In this document: positions 52,926-62,697 of the stretch, piece after piece | Numbering within the stretch: the stretch's first letter is position 1 | Layout: every line of letters starts with the position of its first letter | Source: Streptomyces coeruleorubidus | Lineage (GTDB): Bacteria; Actinomycetota; Actinomycetes; Streptomycetales; Streptomycetaceae | Reading direction: 5' to 3' | DNA length: 64,000 nt | NCBI RefSeq assembly: GCF_028885415.1 | Contig: NZ_CP118527.1 | Location: 6,014,001 to 6,078,000, forward strand | Translations under genes and position numbers: made by a program | The notes under the pieces: generated by a model | What the model saw: only the letters and a program-made list of their open reading frames with translations | What the model was told of the DNA's origin: nothing | Database searches by the model: none

Positions 52926-53662
52926 CGGACCACCTCGCCGGCCGGGGCGGCCAGCACCACCAGGTCGTCCTCGCGGACCAGGTCGAAGCGGAGCGCGAGC
53001 GAGACCAGTGACTCCTTCTTGCCGTTGACGCGTTGACCGGGCTCGGCGGTGTCGGGGCCGGGGCGCAGCCGCAGTTTGAGGGTCAGGTAGTCGATGTTCC
53101 AGTACACGGCGGACCGGGTGACCGTCGGCCAGACGCCCCGTAACCGCTCCACCAGCTGCTCCACCGCCGGCAGCGACGCGTGCGGCTTCCCGCGCAGCCG
53201 GGGCTCGCACAGGGCGGCCAGCACCGCGAAATAGCGGCTGGTGCGGTCCAGAGCGAACGCCGGTGCCGTGGCGGCGCCGGGGAGTCCCCGGCGGTCGACG
53301 CTGCGGAAGGCGTGGCGTGGCGCCCACACGTCGAAGGTGAGCAGGTCTCCCGCGGCGGGCAGGACCACCCGCGAGAACTCGAACGGCACCGGGGCTTCGA
53401 CGCGGCCCGGCGCGATCTTGAGGTGTTCTCCCGCGCCCTCCGGGTTCTCCACCACGTAGGTCTGGTCCTCGCTGAGGTTGCTCAGGAGCCAGAAGGACCG
53501 GTGTGCCGTGATCTCTCCGGCGACCCGGGGCACCCCTTCGTGGTCGATCAGGAGTCCGCCGTCCGTCCCGGCCCTGCCGAACGTCAGCCGTTCGCCCGCG
53601 GCGATCCTGACCTGTCCCTCCGCGCTGCCGTACATCGGTGGTACGACGATGACGCTGTACAT
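52922..53662 (-). CDS. FHA-domain protein coupled to the kinase
   Basis: 246 aa from ATG 53662. The N-terminal FHA-like domain (residues about 5-110) shows GERLTFGRAGTDGGLLIDHE, VAGEITAHRSFWLLSNLSED and QTYVVENPEGAGEHLKIAPG. The usual phosphothreonine-binding GR..S/H pattern is partly kept (FGR, ITAHRSFW). The C-terminal half (RYFAVLAALCEPRLRGKPHA, TRSAVYWNIDYLTLKLRLRP) resembles a winged helix-turn-helix. FHA domains read phosphothreonine, so the protein is probably the kinase's immediate partner and perhaps a DNA-binding output. The overlap with the kinase gene (ATGA) supports this. A paralogous FHA-kinase pair follows at 53929-56234. Confidence 0.82.
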   Translation of the reverse strand: MYSVIVVPPMYGSAEGQVRIAAGERLTFGRAGTDGGLLIDHEGVPRVAGEITAHRSFWLLSNLSEDQTYVVENPEGAGEHLKIAPGRVEAPVPFEFSRVVLPAAGDLLTFDVWAPRHAFRSVDRRGLPGAATAPAFALDRTSRYFAVLAALCEPRLRGKPHASLPAVEQLVERLRGVWPTVTRSAVYWNIDYLTLKLRLRPGPDTAEPGQRVNGKKESLVSLALRFDLVREDDLVVLAAPAGEVVR

Positions 53663-53813
53663 GGAGTCGTCCCCCTCCTCCTATGACGCCAGGGGGGCAC
53701 AGCCCCCGGTCTGACGAGTGGAAGGGTATGGGACGGTTTTGAACGAGTACGAAGCATCGCGCCTGATACAGCGCGCCTGTGAAGGGTTTGTGAGAGAAAT
53801 CGGCGCCGGTGCG

Positions 53814-53851
53814 GCGGCCTCCGGCCCTCCCCCGAGCGGGCCGGAGGCCGC
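53814..53851 (-). terminator. terminator after the transglycosylase kinase gene
   Basis: GCGGCCTCCGGCCC (53814-53827) with GGGCCGGAGGCCGC (53838-53851), a perfect 14-bp stem 78 bases past the kinase stop. The rest of 53663-53928 shows no gene and should contain the promoter of the FHA gene. Confidence 0.82.
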
Positions 53852-53928
53852 TGGTCGTGCCACCCGCAGGTGCACGGCTTCCACCGTGCCGGGACCGGGA
53901 CGACGAGGAAACCTCAGACCTCTCAGGG

Positions 53929-55491
53929 TCACTTCTTGCCGGGCGGGGCGTACTCCTTGAGGTAGTGGGCGACGCGGGCGGCGTAGGCGCGGTACTTCGG
54001 GGGAACGCCGCCCGCGTCGTTCACCGTCTTGTACGACGTCCGGTACGCGGCGGCGACCAGCACCCGGCGGTCGCCGCGCAGTCCGGTCTCCAGGCGCGGT
54101 TCGGCGAAGCACAGGTAGCGGGCCATGGCCGGGACGGACTCGGAGGGCGTGAGCGGCGGCCTGGGGGTCTCCTTCGCGGGGACGCCGTCGGCTCTGATCC
54201 ACCAGCGCAGGATGCTCGGGGTCCAGCGGGCGATGCCGTACTCGCCCTCCTTGCCCGCGTCCGGGTCGGAGAGATCGGGGTCGAAGTCGCTCTCCACCTT
54301 CAGCATCGCGGCGATGAGCGCCGGGGTGATCTCCGGCTGGACGCAGTCGTGGGCCGAGTCGACGATGAGCCGCCGGTAGGCGACCGGGACGCCCTTGTCG
54401 GTGCGCAGTTCGGAGGCGCCGTAGGTGGCGGGCGTCACCTTGCGCGTCTCGCCGGCTTTGCCCCCGCCGCCGTCGCCGGGATCGGCCCAGGTGGCGACGC
54501 CGTAGCCGAGGGCGGCGAGGGCGACACCGGCCGCCAGGACCGCCGTACGGCGGGAGCGGTGGCGGGCCGGGCGCAGGCGGGGCAGGCGGAAGGAGCGGTG
54601 GCCCGTCCCGGCGGCCGCCCGGACCCGGCCGAGCAGGGTCTCGCCGGAGATGCGGTCCTGGTGGGTGCGGGTCAGGCAGGCGGAGATGATCTGCCGCCAG
54701 TCATCGGGCAGTTCGGGCGACAGACGCAGCTCGTCGGTGCCGCGGGCGTAGGCGGCGGCCGCGTCACGGCGGGCCGTCGGGGTCGAGCCGGGCAGCGGGA
54801 AGGAGTCGGTGAGGACGAGGTGCGCGAGGACGCCGAAGGCCCATACGTCGGCGGACGGGCGGATCCGGCGGCCCCGTTCGCCGATCTCGGTCCACAGGAG
54901 CTCGGGCGGGGTGTAGTCGGGGGTGGAGAACGCCGGGGTGTAGGCGTGGGTGCCCTCCAGCTCGGCGGCCATGTTGAAGTCGGCGAGGCGGACCGAACCG
55001 TCGCCCATCAGCAGCACGTTGGCCGGCTTCAGGTCGCCGTGCACCCAGCCGGCGTCGTGCAACTGGGCCAGGCCCTCGCAGATCTGCGCGAGCAGCGCGG
55101 GACCGGCCTCGGGCCGGGGCGTGGCGGTGAGCAGGGCGGACAAGGAGCCCTCGGCCCGCTCCAGGACGAGGACGGTGGCGCCGTCCAGCTCCGGGCGGCC
55201 CGGGTCGTCGACCGTCAGCGTCTCGTACATCCGCACCAGCCGCGGCTGCTTCAGCCGCCGGTACAGCTCGACCTCCCGCTCGATCAGCTCGCGCAGATGG
55301 GTCAGCCGGCGGGGCGTGGCCGTGCCCGTGGGCAGGAACTTCAGGGCGGCCGTCGCGGGCAGTTCCGTGCTCTCCCCGGTGCGCCGGGCGGCGTACACAC
55401 TGCCGAAGGCGCCGGTCGCGAGGGGCTCGCGCACCTCCCAGACGCCGATCCGGTAACCCTTCGGCACCGCAACGGCGTACGGCTCGGTCAC
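53929..55491 (-). CDS. Ser/Thr protein kinase fused to external lytic transglycosylase-like domain
   Basis: 520 aa from GTG 55491, overlapping the FHA stop (GTGA). Kinase domain: REPLATGAFGSVYAARRTGE, Lys in AALKFLPTGTAT, HGDLKPANVLL, DFNMAAELEGTHAYTPAFST. One membrane helix follows (RTAVLAAGVALAALGYGVAT). The external domain of about 140 residues has the soluble lytic transglycosylase hallmarks: CVQPEITPALIAAMLKVESD with the catalytic Glu in VES, then EYGIARWTPSILRWWIRADG, then VLVAAAYRTSYKTVNDAGGV. It may cut or only bind glycan strands, coupling wall cleavage or wall state to cytosolic phosphorylation. I know of few kinases built this way. Confidence 0.88.
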   Translation of the reverse strand: MTEPYAVAVPKGYRIGVWEVREPLATGAFGSVYAARRTGESTELPATAALKFLPTGTATPRRLTHLRELIEREVELYRRLKQPRLVRMYETLTVDDPGRPELDGATVLVLERAEGSLSALLTATPRPEAGPALLAQICEGLAQLHDAGWVHGDLKPANVLLMGDGSVRLADFNMAAELEGTHAYTPAFSTPDYTPPELLWTEIGERGRRIRPSADVWAFGVLAHLVLTDSFPLPGSTPTARRDAAAAYARGTDELRLSPELPDDWRQIISACLTRTHQDRISGETLLGRVRAAAGTGHRSFRLPRLRPARHRSRRTAVLAAGVALAALGYGVATWADPGDGGGGKAGETRKVTPATYGASELRTDKGVPVAYRRLIVDSAHDCVQPEITPALIAAMLKVESDFDPDLSDPDAGKEGEYGIARWTPSILRWWIRADGVPAKETPRPPLTPSESVPAMARYLCFAEPRLETGLRGDRRVLVAAAYRTSYKTVNDAGGVPPKYRAYAARVAHYLKEYAPPGKK

Positions 55492-56234
55492 CGGGTCACC
55501 CGGCCCGACGGGCCGGCCAGGACGCCCAGGTCGTCCTCGCGGACCAGGTCGAAGCGGAGCGCCAGGGAGACCAGGGACTCCTTCTTGCCGTTGAGCCGCG
55601 GGCCGGTGTCCGCGCTCTCCGGGCCCGGCTTGAGGCGCAGTTTCACGGCGAGGTAGTCGATGTTCCACTGCACCGACGTGCGGGACGCGGCCGGCCACGT
55701 GGGGCGCAGGCGGTCGGCGACCTGGTCGATGGTGGGCAGCGGGGCGTGCGGGGTGCCGCGCAGGCGCGGTTCGCACAGGGCGGCCAGGACCGCGAAGTAG
55801 CGTTTGCTGCGGTCGAGGGAGAAGGCCGGTGCGGTCGTGGCGCCGTCGAGGCCGCCCGTGCCGCTCAGGTAGTCGTGGCGCGGCGCCCAGACCTGAAGCG
55901 CCAGCAGGTCGCCGGCGGCGGGCAGCACGATCCGCGAGAACTCGAAGGGGATCGGCGCGTCCAGCCGCCCGGGCGAGACCTTGATGTGTTCGCCCGCGCC
56001 CTCCGGGTTCTCCACCACGTAGGTCTGTTCGCGGCTGAGGTTGCTGAGGATCCAGAAGGCGCCCTGCGCGGTGATCTCACCGGCCCGGCGGGAGACTCCG
56101 TCGTGGGTGATGCGGAGGTCGTTGTCGGACGCGGACCGGCCGAACGTGAGGCGTTCGCCGGGCGCGAGTCTGATCTGGCTGCGGTCGCGCTCGTCCTCCG
56201 TGGTCGGCGGAGGTACCACGATGATGCTGTACAA
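55488..56234 (-). CDS. FHA-domain protein coupled to the transglycosylase kinase
   Basis: 248 aa from TTG 56234, chosen because GGGGAGAG stands just upstream and the product then starts like its paralogue (YSIIVVPP). The FHA-like part has GERLTFGRSASDNDLRITHD, RRAGEITAQGAFWILSNLSR and TYVVENPEGAGEHIKVSPGR. The C-terminal wing domain ends KKESLVSLALRFDLVREDDL, which is nearly identical to the protein at 52922-53662. The two FHA-kinase pairs arose by duplication, and the FHA proteins diverged less than the kinases' external halves. It overlaps the kinase start by GTGA. Confidence 0.82.
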   Translation of the reverse strand: MYSIIVVPPPTTEDERDRSQIRLAPGERLTFGRSASDNDLRITHDGVSRRAGEITAQGAFWILSNLSREQTYVVENPEGAGEHIKVSPGRLDAPIPFEFSRIVLPAAGDLLALQVWAPRHDYLSGTGGLDGATTAPAFSLDRSKRYFAVLAALCEPRLRGTPHAPLPTIDQVADRLRPTWPAASRTSVQWNIDYLAVKLRLKPGPESADTGPRLNGKKESLVSLALRFDLVREDDLGVLAGPSGRVTR

Positions 56235-56287
56235 GGTGCTCTCCCCGTGCCTGACGGCTACCACCGCCAGACTAGGGCGACGCACCA

Positions 56288-56324
56288 GGGCCGTGCCTCC
56301 CCTCGTACGGGTGAGACACGGCCC
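56288..56324 (-). terminator. terminator of the gene at 56367-56951
   Basis: GGGCCGTG (56288-56295) pairs with CACGGCCC (56317-56324) around a partly paired loop, 43 bases past the stop. Confidence 0.6.
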
Positions 56325-56366
56325 TTGGATGTGATTGGCGTGAACTGGTCCGCTCGCCGGGTCCGT

Positions 56367-56951
56367 TCAGTAACGGGGGCGGTTGAACCAGGCCTTGCCG
56401 TTCGCGTTGCCGACGAACACCGCGACCAGGATGGCCAGGACGGTGTGCACCAGACCCACGAGGATGAACGGGTAGATGCCGAGGACGGCGGTGATGATGG
56501 CGAAGACCAGGATGGTGACGCGGGCGCCGTTGCCGCCGTTCTTGAACTTCGTCGCCAGGACGGCCGCGAACACCAGCCAGGCCAGGCCGAACACCACGTA
56601 GCCCCAGATCACGCCGGTCGACTGGCCGACCAGGTCCTGGAAAGCGACGTTGTCCTTGAGGGACTCGTCGTCCTTCGCGGCGTTGAGGGCCACGGCGGCG
56701 AAGGCGAAGAACGCCACGCCGAGGACCTGCAGACCGACGATCACCCACATCATCACCTTGGCCGCGCCCACCGAGCCCGGCATCGTCGTCGGCGCGGCGG
56801 GCCCGCCGTAGGGGGACACCGGAGGGGCCTGCGGGTAGCCGTAACCGGGGGCCTGCCCCTGCTGCTGCGGGTAGCCGTAGCCCGGCTGCTGCGGCTGCTG
56901 CGGCTGTCCCTGGGGAGCGCCGTAGGGGTTGTTCGGGTCGCCGTAGCTCAT
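56367..56951 (-). CDS. Gln/Pro/Tyr-rich N-terminus, multi-helix membrane protein
   Basis: 194 aa from ATG 56951, with GGAGGAAAG upstream. Residues 1 to about 60 are a low-complexity, prion-like tract (GYGYPQQQGQAPGYGYPQAP). Four transmembrane helices follow: KVMMWVIVGLQVLGVAFFAF, VIWGYVVFGLAWLVFAAVLA, TILVFAIITAVLGIYPFIL and GLVHTVLAILVAVFVGNANG. The layout is common in Streptomyces, where the Tyr/Gln tract may gather partners at the membrane. No functional motif. It stands divergent from folD. Confidence 0.8.
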   Translation of the reverse strand: MSYGDPNNPYGAPQGQPQQPQQPGYGYPQQQGQAPGYGYPQAPPVSPYGGPAAPTTMPGSVGAAKVMMWVIVGLQVLGVAFFAFAAVALNAAKDDESLKDNVAFQDLVGQSTGVIWGYVVFGLAWLVFAAVLATKFKNGGNGARVTILVFAIITAVLGIYPFILVGLVHTVLAILVAVFVGNANGKAWFNRPRY

Positions 56952-57225
56952 GGGGGCTTTCCTCCGTTGGTCCGAGTGCGGGGACGACGCGTGGCATCCG
57001 TACGGAGGTGATGTCTTCAGATTGCGGCCGTCCCCCCGTTGAGCTGCCCGCGGCACTTGTCAGGTCATCGTTCTTCACCACTGACGGGCTTGTCCAGCCG
57101 CATTCCCGATGTGTTGTGCAAGTGCAACATCACTGATCATGGGCGGATACGGGAGGACGGGCCCCGCGGTGCCCGGATTGCGGCCGGATTGGAACCGCGG
57201 GCGGGTCATCCGCGAGGATGGGGCC

Positions 57226-58080
57226 ATGACCGCCCAGATTCTCGATGGCAAGGCCACCGCAGCCGCGATCAAGTCCGATCTGACCGCCCGCGTGGCGGCG
57301 CTGAAGGAGAAGGGCGTCACGCCCGGCCTCGGCACGATCCTGGTCGGGGACGACCCCGGCAGCCAGAAGTACGTCGCCGGCAAGCACCGTGACTGCGCGC
57401 AGGTCGGCATCGCCTCCATCCAGCGCCAGCTGCCGGCCACGGCGACGCAGGAGGAGATCGAGGCGGCCGTCCGCGAGCTGAACGAGGACCCGGCCTGCAC
57501 GGGTTACATCGTGCAACTGCCGCTGCCCAAGGGCATCGACGAGAACCGCATCCTGGAACTGATGGATCCGGACAAGGACGCGGACGGCCTGCACCCGATG
57601 AACCTCGGCCGCCTGGTCCTGAACGAGCCGGCCCCGCTGCCCTGCACCCCCAACGGCGTGCTGACCCTGCTGCGCCGCTACGGCGTGGAGATCAAGGGCG
57701 CGGAGGTCGTGGTGGTCGGCCGGGGCGTGACCATCGGCCGGCCGATGCCGCTGCTGCTGACCCGGCGAAGCGAGAACGCGACCGTGACCCAGTGCCACAC
57801 CGGCACGCGTGACCTGTCGGCGCACCTCAAGCACGCGGACATCATCGTCGCCGCGGCCGGTTCCGCCCACCTGATCCGCGCCGAGGACGTCAAGCCGGGC
57901 GCGGCCGTCCTCGACGTCGGCGTCTCCCGCAGCGCCGAGGGCAAGATCGTGGGCGACGTCCACCCCGACGTGGCCGAGGTCGCCGGCTGGATCTCCCCGA
58001 ACCCCGGCGGGGTCGGCCCGATGACCCGCGCCCAGCTGCTCGTCAACGTGGTCGAGGCGGCGGAGCGCAGTGTCGGCTGA
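57226..58080 (+). CDS. folD: methylenetetrahydrofolate dehydrogenase/cyclohydrolase
   Basis: 284 aa, the normal length, from ATG 57226 with GAGG upstream. It oxidises 5,10-methylene-THF to methenyl-THF with NADP and hydrolyses it to 10-formyl-THF, the donor used by PurN and PurH. Key blocks: [22 protein letters not shown] (Tyr and the catalytic Lys in YVAGKH), [32 protein letters not shown] and the NADP loop [17 protein letters not shown]. The ending [20 protein letters not shown] is the family signature. The stop lies inside the next gene, which starts 11 bases earlier. Confidence 0.96.
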   Translation: MTAQILDGKATAAAIKSDLTARVAALKEKGVTPGLGTILVGDDPGSQKYVAGKHRDCAQVGIASIQRQLPATATQEEIEAAVRELNEDPACTGYIVQLPLPKGIDENRILELMDPDKDADGLHPMNLGRLVLNEPAPLPCTPNGVLTLLRRYGVEIKGAEVVVVGRGVTIGRPMPLLLTRRSENATVTQCHTGTRDLSAHLKHADIIVAAAGSAHLIRAEDVKPGAAVLDVGVSRSAEGKIVGDVHPDVAEVAGWISPNPGGVGPMTRAQLLVNVVEAAERSVG

Positions 58081-58723
58081 ACGGGACGCGCGCAGCGCGG
58101 GCAGCGCCTCGGGCGCCGGGAACACGCAGAGTGCCCCGGCCGGCCGGAGCGCGCAGGACGGTGCGGGCGCGGAGGGTGTCACGGCCGTCCGGAGCGCGCA
58201 GGCCGTACAGAGCGAACAGGACGCGCCGAGTGCGCGCGACGGTGACGCCGAGCCGGCGGTGCGGGACGAGGACAGCGATCTCACCGTGCGGGATCCCGTC
58301 AGCGCGCCCGATGCCGAGGGGCGGCCGCGGCGGGTCACCCGGCGGTTTCCGTTGTTCACCAAGGACACCGCGCGGCCCGAGGGCGGTGGCCGGGCCGCGT
58401 CCGGGGACGCGTTCGCGCCGGCCCGGCAGTGGCCCGTCCTCGCCGTGCTGGGGCTGGTGGGACTCGGGCTGCTGGTGACCGCGTTCGGTCAGTTCCGGCT
58501 CGGGACGCTGCTGATCGGCATCGCCCTGCTGGGCGGTGGCGTGATGCGGTGGCTGCTGCCGGACGTCGGCATGCTCGCCGTCCGCTCCCGGTTCACGGAC
58601 ATCGTCACGTACGGCGTCATGGGCCTGGTGATCGTCCTGCTGGCGATGATGGCGCAGCCGAAACCCTGGCTCCAGATCCCGTTCCTGAAGGACACGCTGC
58701 ACTTCACGGTCACCAGCGAGTGA
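58070..58723 (+). CDS. DUF3017 membrane protein
   Basis: 217 aa from GTG 58070, overlapping folD by 11 bases, so coupled. Residues 1-120 are hydrophilic and Ala/Asp/Arg-rich, the C-terminal 90 hold three transmembrane helices: [40 protein letters not shown] and [18 protein letters not shown]. The [12 protein letters not shown] block with the preceding [15 protein letters not shown] is what I associate with DUF3017. Its pairing with folD is conserved in actinobacteria, but the role is unknown. Confidence 0.82.
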   Translation: MSAERDARSAGSASGAGNTQSAPAGRSAQDGAGAEGVTAVRSAQAVQSEQDAPSARDGDAEPAVRDEDSDLTVRDPVSAPDAEGRPRRVTRRFPLFTKDTARPEGGGRAASGDAFAPARQWPVLAVLGLVGLGLLVTAFGQFRLGTLLIGIALLGGGVMRWLLPDVGMLAVRSRFTDIVTYGVMGLVIVLLAMMAQPKPWLQIPFLKDTLHFTVTSE

Positions 58724-58729
58724 CCGGAC

Positions 58730-58767
58730 GGCGGTCCGTCCTCTCCCCCGAGGAAGGACGGGCCGCC
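58730..58767 (+). terminator. terminator after folD-DUF3017
   Basis: GGCGGTCCGTCC (58730-58741) pairs with GGACGGGCCGCC (58756-58767), 12 bp with one G-T pair, seven bases past the stop. Confidence 0.82.
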
Positions 58768-59102
58768 GCCACGGCCCACCTTCCTGCACGGCGAAGAGCC
58801 TGTTCAACGGCTGTCAGAGCGCTGTGGCACGGAAGTGACGGTTCCGGTACTGGTTGCGGTACTTCCTTCGGCAGATTCGGCACGAAGTGGTGCAACCACG
58901 GGGTTGGCATGGACAATCGGGACGGTCCAGGGTGTATCGCGCGCGGCTCCCGTGCTTCTGTGCGCCCCCGCTCAGGGAACTGAGATCCTGAGTGGGCGCA
59001 TCCCTGTGGGTAGCCAGAACGGGGACTCGGCCAAGGCCGCCAACGCGCGGGGCGAACAGCGCGGGAAACAAAAGCACGACCGGGGGGAAGAGGGGGGAAG
59101 CA
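58768..59102. other. intergenic region before the XRE-DUF2690 gene
   Basis: 335 bases with no gene. It holds the promoter region of the next gene. Short similar elements (GGTTCCGGTACTGG, GGTTGCGGTACTTC, 58840-58865) lie side by side and may be protein sites, but I see no clear -35/-10 pair. Confidence 0.5.
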
Positions 59103-60380
59103 ATGCCTCGTTGGAGGGCCTTGCCGGATGAGCTCGATCCGCAGATCAGGGAGTTCACCAGCCAGCTGCGCAGACTCGTGGACCGCAGTGGTCTGAGCAT
59201 CGCGTCGGTGGCGGACCGCACGGGTTACAGCAAGACGTCGTGGGAGCGCTATCTGAACGGCCGGCTGCTCGCGCCCAAGGGCGCGATCGTGGCGCTGGCC
59301 GAGGTGACCGGGACCAACCCGATGCACCTGACCACCATGTGGGAGCTCGCCGAGCGCGCCTGGAGCCGCTCGGAGATGCGGCACGACATGACGATGGAGG
59401 CCATACGGATCTCCCAGGCGCGCGCCGCGCTCGGGGAGTTCGGAGGGCAGGACTTCGGGAGCCCCTCGGCCGGCTCCAAGGGCGACGGCAAGTCGGCCTC
59501 CGCGGGCGGCGGCCGGCCGGCCCGCAGAAGCGGCAGCGCCACGGCCACGCCGGGGATCGCGGGCCCGGCCGGCGTCGCCCCGACCGTGCCGCCGCAGCCG
59601 ACGGCTCCCGAGGTCCAGGACTCCACGGGCAGCGGTGTACGGGAGGACGGCGGCGGCCGGGGCGGTGCGACCGGGGCCAACTCGTGGGGAATGGCCGGGT
59701 ACCAGGGCCCGTCCCAGGGCCGCGGGCATGCCGCCGGCACGGGAACCGGAACCGGCCGGACGTCGGGTGCCGGGGCGGGCTTGTACGGCGCACCCCCGCA
59801 GGACGCCGTCCCGGCGGGCGCCGCTGGTGCCGGCGGTTCTGGTGGCACTGGTGGGTTTGGGGGCTCTGGGCGCTCTGGGCGCTCTGGCGGCAAGCGGCGG
59901 ACCGCGACGTTCCTCGCGGGTGTCGTGGGTGTGCTCGTGGTGATCGCCGGTGCGTTCTACCTCACCGGTGGCGGTGGCGGCGACGAGGCCAAGGGCGGCA
60001 CCAAGTCGCCCGCGCCGACCGCCAGCACGAACCCGGATCTGCCGCCCGGCGTGAAGTGCAGCGGCGACAGTTGCACCGGCAAGGACGCGGAGAGCATGGG
60101 GTGCAGTGGTGACCTGGTGACCACGGCCCAGACCGCGACCGTCGGCACGACCGTCGTCGAGGTCCGCTACAGCGAGACCTGCAAGGCTGCCTGGGGCCGT
60201 ATCACCCAGGCGGCACAGGGTGACGAGGTCCAGGTCAGCGGGGGCAAGGCGAAGCAGACCGGAAGCATCACCGCCGCCGGCGACACGATCGCCTACACCC
60301 CGATGGTCTCGGTGAAGAACGCCACCGACGCCAAGGCCTGCGCAACCCTGGCCTCCGGCCAGCAGGGCTGCACGGAGTAG
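59103..60380 (+). CDS. XRE helix-turn-helix membrane protein with external DUF2690 domain
   Basis: 425 aa from ATG 59103, with a GGGGGGAAG ribosome site. The N-terminal Cro/C1-type domain (residues about 10-75) has FTSQLRRLVDRSGLSIASVA then DRTGYSKTSWERYLNGRLLA. A long disordered Gly/Ser/Pro-rich part follows (GGSGGTGGFGGSGRSGRSGG). One transmembrane helix (ATFLAGVVGVLVVIAGAFYL, about residue 265) leads to an external DUF2690 domain: VKCSGDSCTGKDAESMGCSG then TVVEVRYSETCKAAWGRI. Paired cysteines suggest disulfides. The form is a membrane-tethered DNA-binding sensor, frequent in Streptomyces, with unknown signals. It is followed by a repeat array, not a gene. Confidence 0.9.
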   Translation: MPRWRALPDELDPQIREFTSQLRRLVDRSGLSIASVADRTGYSKTSWERYLNGRLLAPKGAIVALAEVTGTNPMHLTTMWELAERAWSRSEMRHDMTMEAIRISQARAALGEFGGQDFGSPSAGSKGDGKSASAGGGRPARRSGSATATPGIAGPAGVAPTVPPQPTAPEVQDSTGSGVREDGGGRGGATGANSWGMAGYQGPSQGRGHAAGTGTGTGRTSGAGAGLYGAPPQDAVPAGAAGAGGSGGTGGFGGSGRSGRSGGKRRTATFLAGVVGVLVVIAGAFYLTGGGGGDEAKGGTKSPAPTASTNPDLPPGVKCSGDSCTGKDAESMGCSGDLVTTAQTATVGTTVVEVRYSETCKAAWGRITQAAQGDEVQVSGGKAKQTGSITAAGDTIAYTPMVSVKNATDAKACATLASGQQGCTE

Positions 60381-60419
60381 ACGGAACAGGACGACCGCAC
60401 CGAGTAGGAGGGCTGCCTG

Positions 60420-61090
60420 GCCCTGGTGGGGCGCGTGGGTGTCGGCCGGGGGCAGTGGAATCCGGTCGGTGCCTGGCCCTGGCGGGGCGTTTGGCTTCCG
60501 GAGGGAGCCTGGCCTCCGGCCGGGGCTGGGATTCGGCGGGTGCGGGCATGTGGTGGGTGGTCTGGTGCCTGGCGGGTGTGTGGCTTCGGGTCGGGGGAGT
60601 GGGATCCGGGGGTGCCCGGCATGTGGCGGGTTGTCTTGCACCTGGCGGGTGCCTGCTTCCGGCACCCAGAGGCCCGGGAATCGGCGGGTGCTGGCATGCG
60701 GTGGGTGGCCTGGCGCCCGGGGTGTGTGGCTTCGGGTGTGCCTGGCACGTGGCGGGTCGCCTGGCACCCGGCGGGTGGCCTTGCGCCTGGCGGGCCGCGT
60801 GGCTTCCGGAGGGAGCCTGGCCTTCGGCCGGGGGCGTCGAATCCGGGGGTGCTTGGGATGGGGCGGGTGGCCTGGCGCCTGACGGGCCGCGTGGCTTCCG
60901 GAGGGAGCCTGGCCTTCGGCAGGGGGCGTCGAATCCGGGGGTGCTTGGGATGGGGCGGGTGGCCTGGCGCCTGACGGGCCGCGTGGCTTCCGGCCGGGGG
61001 ACTGGGATTCGGCCGGGAGGGTGGGATCCGGGGGTGACCGGCATGCGGTGGGTCGCCTTGCCCCCGGTGGGTGTCTGGCTTCCAGGGCGA
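60420..61090. repeat. degenerate minisatellite upstream of mdh
   Basis: GGCTTCC/GGCTTCG-headed units start near 60493, 60582, 60654, 60728, 60801, 60893, 60985 and 61078, with spacing of 72 to 93 bp. Two neighbouring 92-bp copies (60801-60892 and 60893-60984) are almost identical. Common elements are GGAGGGAGCCTGGCC, GAATCCGGGGGTG and GGGCGGGTGGCCTGGC. Because 92 is not a multiple of three the array cannot code a regular repeat protein. The remaining 61091-61510 has no gene and carries the mdh promoter. Confidence 0.8.
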
Positions 61091-61423
61091 GGTGCCGGGA
61101 TCCGCGGCACGCTGCGGGTCGCTCGCGTTCGGGGGGACCCGCAGCATCTGGCCGTAGCGCCCGGGGCGGGCTGTCCAAGGCGCCGGAGGCGGTGGCAGGA
61201 GGCCCGGTCGGGAGGGAATTTCGGGGAGGGAGGATTGCCCGGCGGAATCGGGGGCACGCGAACCGTACCCCCACGGGAGTCCGGCTTGGTCGGTTCCCCC
61301 CCGGCGGCCGCCTTCGTCCACCTCTCCCGGACGGGCGGCCGCCTTTTGTACGGGTGCGGGGTGAGTTGTGGGGTGGGCCACACCGACCCGGCCGTCCGGG
61401 ATCCCGGATGCGCGATAGCCTGA

Positions 61424-62500
<1,077 letters not shown>

Positions 62501-62551
62501 GTCGTAGGACTCGTCCGTCTCCTCCGACCGGAGTCTCTCCGCGTTCCCTCG

Positions 62552-62598
62552 CAGGCCCCGCACCGGTTCCGTCCGGTACGGGGCCTGCGGGCGTTTTT
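62552..62598 (+). terminator. terminator after mdh
   Basis: GCAGGCCCCG (62552-62561) pairs with CGGGGCCTGC (62580-62589), ACCGG/CCGGT pairs inside, and GGGCGTTTTT follows, one of the few U-runs in the window. Confidence 0.9.
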
Positions 62599-62697
62599 CG
62601 GAGTCGGTCCTCGCCGAGCGGCCGGGAGCGACGCCGGCCGGCTCGCCGCGTACACCACCGGCGACGGCCGGTCCCCGAGCGTGCGGCGCCCGCTCGT

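Noticed and set aside
53681..54202. Minus-strand frame of 173 codons overlapping the end of the transglycosylase kinase gene
   Set aside because: It is an out-of-frame shadow rich in Arg/Pro/Gly that runs through the terminator hairpin.
60426..61423. Plus-strand frames of 140-320 codons inside the repeat array
   Set aside because: Several frames stay open at once because of GC richness. None has a domain, and unit length breaks the frame.
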